Below, piece by piece: positions 53,762-64,000 of a stretch of 64,000 nucleotides of DNA. The stretch covers positions 7,650,501-7,714,500 of the forward strand of contig BSYO01000013.1 of the NCBI GenBank assembly GCA_033239525.1, read 5' to 3'. Within the stretch, counting starts at the first letter, position 1; each line of letters opens with the position of its first letter. The position numbers were made by a program, and so were the translations under genes. This stretch comes from Nepenthes gracilis. Taxonomy: Eukaryota > Streptophyta > Magnoliopsida > Caryophyllales > Nepenthaceae. The notes under the pieces are model-generated. The model saw only the letters and a list, made by a program, of their open reading frames with translations. It had not been told where the DNA came from and made no database searches.

Positions 53762-55859
53762 TATAAAGAAGAAAAAAAAAAGGAAAATGAATTGGGAATC
53801 GGGGAGAGAGAGGGAGAAGTGAAGAGCAGAGGAGAGATAGGAGAAAAAGGGGTAGCATTTCGGCGCGGAGGAAGAAGAAGAGGGAGACGAAGGGAGAGAG
53901 AGGAAGGCAGCGCGGCGGTGGCTCATGGGTGAGACCGCGGTCGTCGTCGGCCTCGGCGTGCAACGGCAACACGAGTGGTGTGAAGAGGGAGAAGCAGTGA
54001 GGCATTGTGAGCGGCGTAAGGGAGAAAGACGGTTGCACTATGGCACCGGCGTTGGCGGGGTTAGGCCGGGGAGGCCGGTGACAGCCACGTGAGGCGGTAC
54101 GGTGATGGAGAGGCGACGGAGGACCAGCGGTAGAGTGGCAGCAGCGCGGTGGCCGTGCACAGAGGAGAAAGGAAGGGCAGCGCGTGAGGCAGGAGAGGGA
54201 AAGGCCCGATTGGATGTTTTGGGATATCCTTTCTTCGGATCTGCGGAGTATAAAATTAAGACAAGTATCCTCTAACTTTATTCTTGGTCTGATTTAATTT
54301 CTGATATGTTTTGACTACTGTGAAAGATTTTATTAATATGCATGTATTTTTATATACACCAAATTTATTAATTATATACATATATGTATGTTTTACTAGT
54401 CGTGCGGTGGTTTTACATGGGTATTTATGATTTGGAAGATTTTTGGACACCCAAACGGTATATATATATATATTTGTGTATCCGTATGTTATGAAATTAT
54501 AAATTAGGCCTTACATTAATCATGCATGCTGTCGGGGGCGGTGTCACTATGGGACCATGACGGTCCGAAACCCAATGGATCGTTATATGTGATTCGAGAC
54601 ATAAGATATCGGTGCTACTCCTAACGGGGAGGTTTAGTCCCAATGGGGATGTATATGATATGGCCACTTCCGTCAGAAGGAAGGTTGAAACGTTTTGTAG
54701 TTGACTTGCCCCACTATGTATTTAAATGAGAATAATCGTAAGGAATTAACGGAATAATATATTTAGACATCCTAATATATAACTAAAATTTGATGTTGCA
54801 CTTAAAGTCGCGAGTGGTAAAATATTGTGAGAAAATTCATAATCTATGGGAGACAGAGTATATAGATGGCCTTGAGCTACTGGCCTAAATCGTAGCCAAT
54901 ATAGCCGTGGTTACAGAACGAGGGTAATCCTTCCTCAAGTTGATATTATTGATATTTGATTCTCCGATTTTGTGTATACTTTGTATTTCTACATATATTT
55001 GGGTGAATGATAATATTGAGATATACTGATTGGCCCACAATTTGGCGATAGGAATGTTTCGTACGTATAAGTATGTGATAAACTCAAAACGTGTTTTAAT
55101 TTAAGTTTTAGTTTCGACAATTTTCTCTCGATTCTTACATTATGAGATTTGGATTCAGATGATGGTATATGTTTCACACGGATATGGTAACGAATGCGGC
55201 CTATGTGACCTCGAATCATATGATATGATATCATTTACGAGATTTTACCAAATCGCTATTTATATGATTGTGTCTCGTAGGGACGATTTAATACGGACGG
55301 TAATTTAGTACAAGACTATTCCTCGATTTTTACGGATTTTACGAACCTTGTGTTTTATATTTTATATGGTTATATTGTGATATCTCTTTCCTCTGATTTA
55401 TATGCACTGCTTATATACATACGATACTTATTAAACTCTAAGCTCACGTTTTTATTTTTTATTCCTTTAAACTAGTAGCATAGATACATTTGTAGGAGTG
55501 CGGACATGATCTGGTACGAATATCTCTATCGGTGAATGGAGATATTATATTGGGTATGTTTCTGATTCCAAGGTTATGTTATAGTTATTGTTTACGATCA
55601 AATGATGAACTTGATCCTTGTATGAGAAATATTAGGGTTGCATATTTGGATACCTCCCTTGTGATATCTGGTTAGCAGGCCATATATTATATTTGTCTGA
55701 ATTTATATATATGATGAGGTCTTGTGCTGGTTTTATTATGTTGGGTCCTATATGTATTCGGATTGTCATGGCCGGATTAAATTTTTATGATTGATGAAAA
55801 TATTATTATTAATTTTATTTTGATATGCGTATATTGTGTGATTGGATTGTGACAAAGTT

Positions 55860-56191
55860 CATTGGTAGAGATTATAAAACGGGAGCAAGTTGCCTAAGTT
55901 AGCGTATCGTAACCACCCGATATGTAAATTGATTTTCATAGTACATTTCTTCCCTGGACGTTGAAGCCCGGAGAATTTTTCTCGATTACTATGGGTATCG
56001 AGTTTTTCTTTCATCACCAAAAAGATTATCTTTTATAATTATTATTACTTTATTTTTATACTATATTACTCGTATCATTTAGATATAAATATTCTTTATG
56101 TGTATTGAATATTTGATTTTGTACCACTTCCACTAATCTTACACGGGGTCAAAATATTATTATATAAATTTGGATGAAACGTCATTTTTTA
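55860..56191 (+). repeat. right LTR of the gag-only element, second piece
   Basis: It continues the LTR behind the AAGTT duplication with CATTGGTAGAGATTAT, GGGTATCGAGTTTTTC, ACACGGGGTCAAAA and the end CGTCATTTTTTA. It is collinear with 45367-45697 and with 25970-26294. Confidence 0.8.
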
Positions 56192-56196
56192 CTTTC

Positions 56197-57155
56197 TAAC
56201 CCAATTTGTGAGCTTAGGGGCTTCAGTATTTGAACACCATTTAAATGACATTCAAATGTTTGCGATGAGGTTATTTTCTTTCTATAGAAATACTCAAATC
56301 TTTGATAAATTATGTAATGGTTGGCTTGTATTTGAGACCATTCGAGGTATTTTATTACAAATAATGATAAAATCATTTACAAAGAAGGGTGCTCCAAAAT
56401 GTCCAAAAGGTTACTCAAGCTCTATTTAGTTGAGATTCTAGAGTAGTAACACTACTCGGTGTCATACATCTAGCTTTAACACTAGACATCTGCTATTGGA
56501 GCATCAAGCATCGCTTCAATCTTTCCCTCTCATATATCACATATATTTACCGTTAGGGAGGGAGTATCTCTACTTACTGGCTTGTCATCTCTCCGGTTAT
56601 TCAAACATTCACTAATTTATCCAAAACAATCAGCTGCTTTTTCTTTTTTTTTTTAATTTGTGGTCATACTATTTAGATTATGTCAGTGGTGATTTGAGAC
56701 ACTCTTAGTCTTCCCACTATTCCATCACAAGACTATTTTTACCTTGGGGAGACAATGCCATCATCTAATGATGCCTTCTCTTATTGATTGCAACATGCCA
56801 ATGACTATAATGCTCAGCGGATTAAGACAAGCACTTTATTAAATGATTACTCCATAATTTATCACATTCTAAGCACTGACTTTTTTAATATCTCATTTAT
56901 TTGTCCTTTCATTTTCTAGAGTTTTATAATCATATGATGTTCTTTGAGGTGATGCCATAGGAATGACAGGCATCATCTATCATCAGTTTGTAAACAAGTT
57001 TGAGGGTGTTTGGCCAATAACCCAGTTGTCTTTTGGCTATCTCATCTAACATCTTTTCTCCTCCCTGTCTATCCGTCTACACGTACCTCCTATATCTCTT
57101 GCACACCCATTGTCGGATTACTTTTACCCATAATCGCTCATATACACTAGCCATA
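56197..57155. other. interior of the outer element, unassigned
   Basis: A 73-codon open frame (56208-56429) and a moderately complex stretch up to 57120 show no domain I can name. The sequence continues that of 44663 across the inserted element and continues again at 61246. Confidence 0.4.
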
Positions 57156-60100
57156 TGTCACATCTTTGATTTCAAATTTTAATTTATAATTTCATAATCC
57201 ATAGTTAAGTTAAATTATCTTTTCATCTTTAAAACTCAAAAATTAATTATTTATACCACTAACTAAAATTCAAATTGATACCAAGCCATGAACCTACACT
57301 GCAAACTATTAAATGACCTATACAATATTTAAAAATTCTATCATAGGACCCAAAATTAACATTAATAATGGCCAAATAATGATAACTAAATGATCTCAAA
57401 TTATTTGTAAAAAACATATATCGACTAAAAATCAAAATACCAAAAACTAAATATCAAAAAATACTAAAAGTAAACTTAAATATAACTATCCTAACATCAT
57501 TATTAGCCGGAGGCCAAAAACAAACATTAACCAAAATGAAAATGACATGTAAGCCGGATACCAATTAAATCAAAATATTAGCTCGTAGTTACAATTCTTT
57601 TCTGTCCATTTATATTGACATTAATACATTAAACATTTTAGAACCCTAAAGATTCAATTGAATGAATTGCGTGTATTATGATTTTGAACTCCTATAAGAT
57701 AATTCGAGTAATTGAATTTGAAAGTTTAGCAAAAATTAAGGTAAAAGTGAGTCAATCACTAAGTAAGGTAAATATAATTTTATATATGAATATATGTCAA
57801 TGAAATATATTAAAATTTTACCATGGTAGAAAATTTGACATATTGATAACATTATTTTCAATGAATTCATCCAAAAGCTTTATACTAATGATCAAATTAT
57901 ATCCAAATCTATATAATAATATAAATCATGCCAAAAGTGTGCTAATTCATGAGACATATTCAAATCATACTAACATACAAAACGACCAAAAATAAGTGAT
58001 GATCCTACTAACAAAAATTGAATATTAAAGTATAGGTTATAATTGCTTCCACATAATTAAAATTTATACACTACTATATAAGACATATAATTAAGTCATA
58101 TATATATAACCCTATAAATAGAGTTGAACGTCATTTCTCTAACCCTAAAATGATACGTTCAACTTTTTATTTACTAATAATATATTAGAATATATTCAAA
58201 TAAATTTTATTAATTCTTTATACTAATTTATATTTAATCAAATTAAAAATTCTAATCAAATACGAATACTCATTAGTTTTTCTCATACCAAAAAAATATA
58301 GTCTTCATCAAAACTTGTGAATTTTTTTTTCATATTTTTTCACATGTATAACATGCTGAAATTATGGACATATTGTAAAATTATAGACATGTAAAAATTT
58401 TAAGGTGTAATTAAAAAAACATACAAAAACCTTGATATATAATTTAAAGATATGACAAAACAAAATTATAGAAATTATAGATAATTAACATGGTTTATGT
58501 GATTTTTTAACATTTTTTTACAAATAAATAACATACAGATACATTTATATAGAATTTAAGAGTAAATAGGGATATAATTTAAGAATAAATAGGAACATAT
58601 ATAAGAGATTTAAAGACAAAAAAAGAACATTAAATAAAACTACAATTCTTAAATATAATTTATATGAAATTAAGACATATTTTATATTATTTTGATAACT
58701 AAGTAGGATTTATGTATATTGTGACGAAGTAAATTCCAAATCTGTCATTAACTCAATTCTTATAATAAACTATTAGATATGATCTAATGAATGCATATCA
58801 TCATACACAGGATTCACAACACAATGCCACGACATCATGGCTCCAATAACGAACCAAAACATATTACCTTGCCGGACCTAAATCGAAAAGATGCCTGCAA
58901 ATATCTTCAAACCTACAAAAGCATTTACATAATCCAAATATACTAGGCTTCAATCAAAACATACATTAGCCTTCCTAATTACATAACAATACATACATCC
59001 AAACCCTACAACAAATTCAAGAACAACTAACGTATTAGAAATACAAAAGATGATGTCTAAATACATCTTAGGATATCCACAAGACATAAAACTTAGCATT
59101 GGTTTTCACTCCTATTCGTCGGGTATAAACTCATGCGAATCATATAAAATGTTAGCAAAAATAGTAAGAAAGTGAACTAAATATTCAGTATGGCACATAT
59201 ATATCTAAGAACGTGGATATTTTATACTTAAAACATAACGATACATATCAAAAGGAATAGAAATAAATAGATAATCGTAAAACATGATCAGAAAATACTT
59301 TCATAATACATTCTAAATTTTTTGTCTTGTTCTTTCATCATTTTACTAATCAAATCGTACTGAAAATTTACTTTTCTTTTAGTATCAAGACCAATAGATC
59401 TTACTAGTTAAAAAAGCGGTCGATCAAAATTTGAATTATCAAAACCTTTTTCTACTCTCGACTCAGAGGTGACCCGTTTACATTTATATACCCTAAAAAT
59501 AGGACCATAAACTGTAAACAATTTTCATAACAGACAATGATATCTCATTATAATATATTAATGCATGCCAAAATATAATATCTGTCCAATATTCTTTGGA
59601 CCAGTTTCTTAACTTCTTAGATAATTCTACGCTTAATTTCATATATTCTTGGCTCTCACCCTTTAGGAGAATAATTCAGAATTTCTTAATATAATTGTAG
59701 AATTTCTCCCATAATTCTTTTTTTTATAAAATTTACACATTTTATCATGGCAAATTTTTAAGTCATAAAAATTTATCAATAATACAAATAAGGTAAAATA
59801 TCAAGAAATTTCAATGCATTGAGGAACATGCGGTATAAAAATTAAATATACAGTATATTTTGATCATACATAAATAATATAAAATAGTTTAAAATTCATA
59901 AATTTGAAGCACATATATATAAAAATTATTTTTAGGCCTCTAAATATGAAGAAAAAATTTTTATAATATGCATATTTAAGATACAAGTAAATAAATAAAA
60001 ATTTTTAACATATCTTGCTATAAAAACATGGTAAATCAATAAATATGCATATTTTTTATGTTTTTATTTTAAAATCTTAATTAGGATGAGTATTAGAGTA

Positions 60101-61240
60101 ATAATATTCAAGATGAACAGGAATAAACAACAACCGAAAAAGGAAGTTTAAAGTGCACTTGTTTCAATCCAATCTACTAGTTTTCTTACTATGATCGTTT
60201 AGATTCAAGCTTTTGGAGTCTCTCTTATATTTTCTATCTCTTCTCTTCCCTTCCCCTTCGCCTCTCTCTCTCTCCTCTACAAAAAATCATGCAACAATGG
60301 CGATGAGGGAGAAGATATGGGTTTTTACCTACTCCGGCGCTCGAGCGTCGATCGAACATTGCTCGAACGCGAGCATGTCAAAAATCGTGCTCAACCATAC
60401 ATCCGACGCCCATCGGGTGTGAGGATTCTGGATATTGTGCCTACTTTGCGCCTAGGTTCCATCTTAGGCGCTCCACTAGCCTGCACCAGGCCGAGTTGCC
60501 TAGGCCCACTTTTTGAACATTTTTACCTAATTTTTTACGTCGATTCCTCAATATCAGTTATATCGATTTAATAATTCACGATTTATGAAATCTTAAAATT
60601 CAAACCTTACACATATAAAGTCTAAAACAGCTTAAATATAAAAATTAAAACGTGCATGAATTTTTAAAATAATAAATATTTAGAAATTGTGGAAAAGATC
60701 AGTAATAAGAGAATAAAACGTTTAGATACACTTGTCTATATTTGATTTATAATAAAAGATATTTGATTTTACTACAATTCTTTGTTTTCCTTCTTTCTCT
60801 ATCTTTCATTCTTCTCCTTTCTCTCTCTTCTATCAGAATCTAGCAAAATTAACTTAAAATTGACTAAGAGATTTACTTATAGAAAATTAGCGCATGTGTA
60901 TCAGTTAAATGCGGATTAGACGTTAAGGTATAATTTGTGTAGCACATAAATGTCCCCATGTGTACATTAAATACCAACATTATATCCCAAATACGTATGT
61001 ATGTTGATTTGGTATATATCATGAGTGAATATTCTATTTAAAATGCGTATAAGTGGCCCAGAGATATCCATTAAACATATGCTTATTGTCCAAAATATGA
61101 ATGACGGCAGGCCCAATGTCACTCGATTTAACTTATTTCAATCTAAAACTTAATTTTTAATTTAAAATATCAATTGATTTTAAAAATTTATAGTTTAACT
61201 CAATTAATTATCATCAAAAAAATAATTTGAGATTTATACA
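57156..61240 (-). mobile_element. solo gypsy LTR, minus orientation, hosting a second LTR
   Basis: The plus-strand ends are TGTCACATCTTTG and GAGATTTATACA. The flanking 5-mers CCATA (57151-57155) and TTATA (61241-61245) differ by two C-to-T changes. Without the nested LTR it is about 2.2 kb, the length of the other gypsy LTRs. 57890-58080 is related to the fragment inside the minus-strand copia relic (33540-33740). No coding region is present. Confidence 0.5.
58720..60611 (-). mobile_element. solo gypsy LTR, minus orientation, nested
   Basis: The plus-strand ends are TGTGACGAAGT and TCAAACCTTACA, with TATAT (58715-58719) and CATAT (60612-60616) as a 4/5 duplication. It shares CCAATAGATCTTACTAGTTA (59391-59410), a CAGTATGGCA block (59187) and a pyrimidine tract (60237-60280) with the LTRs at 12771-14470 and 20362-24986. 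A GC-rich patch with GCTCGAGCG near 60340 parallels the one near 14260. Open frames at 60213-60571 lie in this patch and are not genes. Confidence 0.7.
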
Positions 61241-61245
61241 TTATA

Positions 61246-61562
61246 ATATCTCTACTCTTGTAGACTCTGTTCTTCCTCCTATTAATGAGTAATCTTGAGG
61301 TCCCTCTCGTACTCAGCTTGACACTTCTGATTCTATTTTGGACCTCCTGTGCCATATGCAAGTCACTAACTCTTAGGCAAATCTTAGGATTAGTATAGGT
61401 GATCGCCTGAACAGGATGTGTAGGGTTGACCGACAAAACTTTTATATTAGGCAAGTGATTCCTGACAATATTGTGAAGACTTCTGATGAGTCTAATTTTT
61501 AGGTCATCACCCCTTAACAATTTGTTTCAAAGAGGAAGAGACTTGTACTATTAAGGGGGAGA
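61246..61562 (+). pseudogene. 3' end of the outer SIRE-type element
   Basis: The plus strand reads DSVLPPINE, then GPSRTQLDTSDSILDLLCHM and KRKRLVLLRG with stops between them. I cannot assign a domain. The stretch ends with TTAAGGGGGAGAT, the SIRE-style purine tract directly in front of the LTR, which argues for the C-terminal or post-pol region of such an element. The 106-codon minus-strand frame (61200-61520) is its shadow. Confidence 0.4.
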
Positions 61563-62840
61563 TTAGTGAGGCTGAGTGAATGATATCGACATCATGTTCT
61601 CATATGTGTTCAAGGATGTATTGTTATATTTTTCAAGAGGAGTATTGCAATATATTTTATTACTGATTATTATTCTATACCTTGACTATATTACTAATGT
61701 GATGATTTGCTGTGCTCTACTTTATACTAATATATGTTTGATACATAATTAGTATTTTTCTTGTAATATTTGTTTTGTAAGGAAATAGGGCTATCAAATG
61801 TTACATACCATTAAGATTATGTTTAGTTATATAGGGTTGGTTTGTTTTTAATATTACAAACTCTAATATGGTAGTGATTTGAGTCATGTATGTAATTTTA
61901 TCAGGAAATTATTGTTAGTTCTTCTTTATTAGCTTATTTATGTAATAAAATTTAGTACTAATTAAATTATATTTTAAATTTTTTATTTATTATTTTTGCT
62001 CAATTATGACTCAAAAATTAATACATAAAAAATGTACATGTGTATTTGAAAATGTGACCCTACGCATAAAAGACTCTCACGCATACTTTCTAACAACTCT
62101 ATACCTAATGAGCGATCATATATACTTTTTAACATCTTCACTTGTAAAGCGTGCATGAAAGATGCCCATGCACGCTAGTGTTTGAGCCAACTTTCAAACC
62201 CCATTGAAAGATTTTTGCCAATTCCATATTTTTTATCTTAGTTTCCGACCATACTTAAAAATATTTCTTTTCCTCTCAACCTAGCCAATATCCCGATGAA
62301 TCTTGAAGAGAATGATAGCTATAGTAGTATGGAGAAAAAAGAGAAAATCTCTCCCATGATTCAAAAAGCTTACCATTATCAAATATTTGTTCCTACCCAT
62401 GGGCCTTTAAATTTTCAATGGTGGTTTTGATGTTGAAGTTTTAGATGAACGGGATGTTTTTTAAAATAGTGAAATAGATTCCAATAGAAGATTAGAAGGA
62501 ACCAAATTTTGCTGTTAGGAAGTAAATCCGAAGAAGTTTTTTTGGCATTGATCACTAATTAGGAGTAAGTCAATTAAGAATTAGTGTGTTTGTATCACCT
62601 AATTTGTTAGTTAACTTTTATAATAGTAATTTTGATTGGTTTGGAAAACCTAAAAGGTTATAGCCAAAAACTATTTTACTTTTAAAATTTTTCTTTATTA
62701 TCATATATTACATTAATTTATTTTTCATACTTAATTTATGACTGATATTGGTCATAATAAATAAAAAGAATTGTCACATTATATTTATAATATTTAGAAG
62801 TAAATATTTTTTATATTTATTGAATATTTATATAATTAAT
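61563..62840 (+). repeat. 3' LTR of the outer SIRE-type element
   Basis: It follows the purine tract and is collinear with 34690-35001 plus 40327-41170. Around 62030-62050 it shows the uninterrupted sequence AAAAATGTACATGTGTATTTG that corresponds to the copia insertion site in the other LTR. The 3' boundary is uncertain (62838-62874), because similarity fades before the expected CA end. Confidence 0.55.
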
Positions 62841-64000
62841 AAAGGAAAAAAAATGGTACCTTTTTGTTCTAACAAATCCATACAAAATAAACCCTAAGAA
62901 AACCAAACTTTACTTTACTGGCAATAATATGAATACTACTAGAAATTTTTTATTTATTATTTTCTTTCATATTTATAATATCAAAAATTTACTCTTAATA
63001 ATTTAAATGAGCAAAATTATAATAAAATTAAATAATTTAAATGAGTAAAATTATAGCAAAATTGTAAAAGTTAATGAACTCATTTGTAATCATAATCATT
63101 TAGCTTGGCAAACTCAAATTCTCATATTTAAAAATTTAAGAAAAACTCCAATTGATTCAGATATTACATACGAGATACTGTTATAATTAAATTAATTGCA
63201 AAGCTTTCAATTCAATCAACTGTGGACAAGATCCTCGATGACTGCCGGTGACAAATAGCTTTTCAACTTGACTAGTACATAAAATCACTGTTGATGGACT
63301 GACCATTATTAAGCTGAGCTTCAAAGCAAGAATCCTACACAAAATTTACATTTTTTTTTTTTTAAATTTGGGTAAGAGACAGAAGGGATGGTATTTTATT
63401 TTATTTTTGTTTAGAGTGAGAAAATTGTACGAGAGAGAGAGAGAGAGAGAGGCCGTTGGGACTCCATTCTGGCGATAGGGATGCCCTACAATGTACAGGC
63501 TTGAGGTCGTCCTCTTTTAGGGCTTATCTGCGGGAACGTGAATTCCGAGTGTATGTTGGTTCAGATATGAATGCTATTAGCTTTCATTTAGTAGGTTTTT
63601 GAATTGAAAATAGAATTAATATTTTAGATCTAATTATAATTTTATTATTTGGCATAAACTAAAATTGAAGTTTAAAATTTCAGTTTTAATTCTTTTAGAC
63701 TTAAAAATAATAGAAGTATAATTCTTTATAATTTTTTTTTAAAAAGTAAGAAATTAAAATTCACAATTAAAAATTATCTATCAATTAAATATAGTTAAGT
63801 TAAATCAGATAAAGCCAAATAGATAAAATATTTTTAATTGTTTAAATTGATTAAAGGTTAGGTGATAACAATTTTAGTTTTTAATTATATAATTGTATTA
63901 CTTAAAAAATGTATAAAACTGATATTCTAATAAAAACATTGCTTAAATAATATTTTAAATAATATATATGTAAAAAATATTATTTATAAATTAACATTTT
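62841..64000. other. AT-rich intergenic DNA
   Basis: No gene is recognised. A poly-T tract lies near 63350, a (GA)n run at 63431-63452, and a short GC-richer stretch follows it to 63540. The rest is AT-rich with stops in all frames. Confidence 0.5.
63431..63452. repeat. (GA)n microsatellite
   Basis: About 11 GA units read directly from the sequence. Confidence 0.9.

Larger units (their letters stand above)
48726..55854 (+). mobile_element. solo gypsy LTR (chromovirus family), carrying a nested element
   Basis: It starts TGTAATATTTCG and ends GGATTGTGACA, with a perfect duplication AAGTT at 48721-48725 and 55855-55859. Without the nested element it is about 2.3 kb, close to the 2.1-2.2 kb LTRs of the chromovirus at 14960-29507. 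It shares their layout: an (AAT)n run (53721-53760) behind AAAAGAAAAAGG, a purine-rich segment, a GC-rich segment, GGATCTGCGGAGTATAA and a long AT-rich tail. I therefore call it a solo LTR of that family. A TATATATATATATT run lies near 54460. Confidence 0.8.
44669..56191 (+). mobile_element. gag-only SIRE-type element with a nested right LTR
   Basis: The left LTR is 44669-45697. The right LTR is 48043-48725 joined to 55860-56191 around a gypsy insertion. The element is bounded by TTTTC (44664-44668) and CTTTC (56192-56196), a 4/5 duplication. A primer site follows the left LTR, and CCAAAGGGGGTGAT precedes the right one. The 2.3-kb interior has SIRE-type gag with a coiled coil and zinc knuckle but no protease, integrase or polymerase, so it depended on other elements. 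Its LTR is the same family as the solo LTR at 25345-26294. Confidence 0.8.
34690..62840 (+). mobile_element. outer SIRE/Maximus-type copia element, heavily interrupted (inferred)
   Basis: One LTR (34.69-35.00 kb plus 40.33-41.22 kb, split by a copia insertion) is followed by a primer-binding site and a SIRE-type gag relic. A related LTR at 61.56-62.84 kb is preceded by a SIRE-style purine tract (AAGGGGGAGAT). Both LTRs, gag and 3' end are on the plus strand in the right order, so I read them as one element. Everything else between is explained by insertions: the gag-only element with its own nest, and the gypsy LTRs at 57156-61240. Polymerase domains are absent. The pairing is inference; two separate relics of one family would look similar. 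Confidence 0.5.

Noticed and set aside
53612..54038. Minus-strand frames of 104-121 codons
   Set aside because: They run through the (AAT)n run and purine-rich part of the solo gypsy LTR.
60213..60571. Overlapping frames of 69 and 84 codons in GC-richer DNA
   Set aside because: They lie inside a solo gypsy LTR, in the segment equivalent to 14160-14450 of a related LTR, where the frame is not conserved.

Overview
This is AT-rich nuclear DNA from a flowering plant, probably a eudicot. It is dominated by old, nested retrotransposons of plant types: Ty1/copia of Tork and SIRE/Maximus character, Ty3/gypsy chromoviruses of Tekay character, TRIMs and LINE fragments. There is no sign of prokaryotic or organellar gene organisation. 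I find one gene that looks intact: a small single-pass membrane protein on the minus strand at 11733-12113. One host pseudogene is recognisable, an R2R3-MYB remnant at 6627-6910. I found no tRNA, rRNA or CRISPR array.

Left part (1-14.9 kb): a solo LTR with a perfect 5-bp target-site duplication (TSD, 1203-1937); a gypsy gag relic (about 2.1-2.7 kb); a degraded Tork-like copia element with both LTRs (3662-6556); the MYB pseudogene directly behind it; an unassigned stretch; the membrane-protein gene; a solo gypsy LTR in minus orientation (12771-14470); and a LINE reverse-transcriptase relic (14476-14950, minus).

Middle part (14.96-34.3 kb): a gypsy chromovirus spans 14960-29507, with ~2.1-2.2 kb LTRs and TSD GAGAG. 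Its gag-pol is recognisable but riddled with stops. It has received a TRIM (18406-19102, TSD GGGTA), a long gypsy LTR (20362-24986, TSD ATATA) that itself holds a second TRIM (20509-21191, TSD AATAT), and a solo SIRE-type LTR (25345-26294, TSD GCGAG). Behind it lie a possible LINE ORF1 relic and a minus-strand copia relic (30310-34310).

Right part (34.7-62.9 kb): I read this as one heavily interrupted SIRE-type element. Its 5' LTR is split by a fairly complete copia element (35002-40321). Its gag relic is at 41.4-43.2 kb and its 3' LTR at 61.6-62.8 kb. Inside it sits a gag-only SIRE-type element (44669-56191). The right LTR of that element is split by a solo gypsy LTR (48726-55854, TSD AAGTT), which is split in turn by a GC-rich, apparently non-coding LTR element (48806-53602, TSD AAATT). 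A further pair of nested gypsy LTRs occupies 57156-61240.

The most surprising signal is at about 48840-50130. There the GC-rich element is interleaved, in colinear order and in blocks of roughly 5-30 bases, with the sequence of its own insertion site as it would read without the insertion. That looks like an assembly or consensus chimera of an occupied and an empty allele rather than natural DNA. Boundaries were found by eye from repeat pairs, TG..CA ends, TSDs, primer-binding sites and polypurine tracts; no alignment or database search was run.
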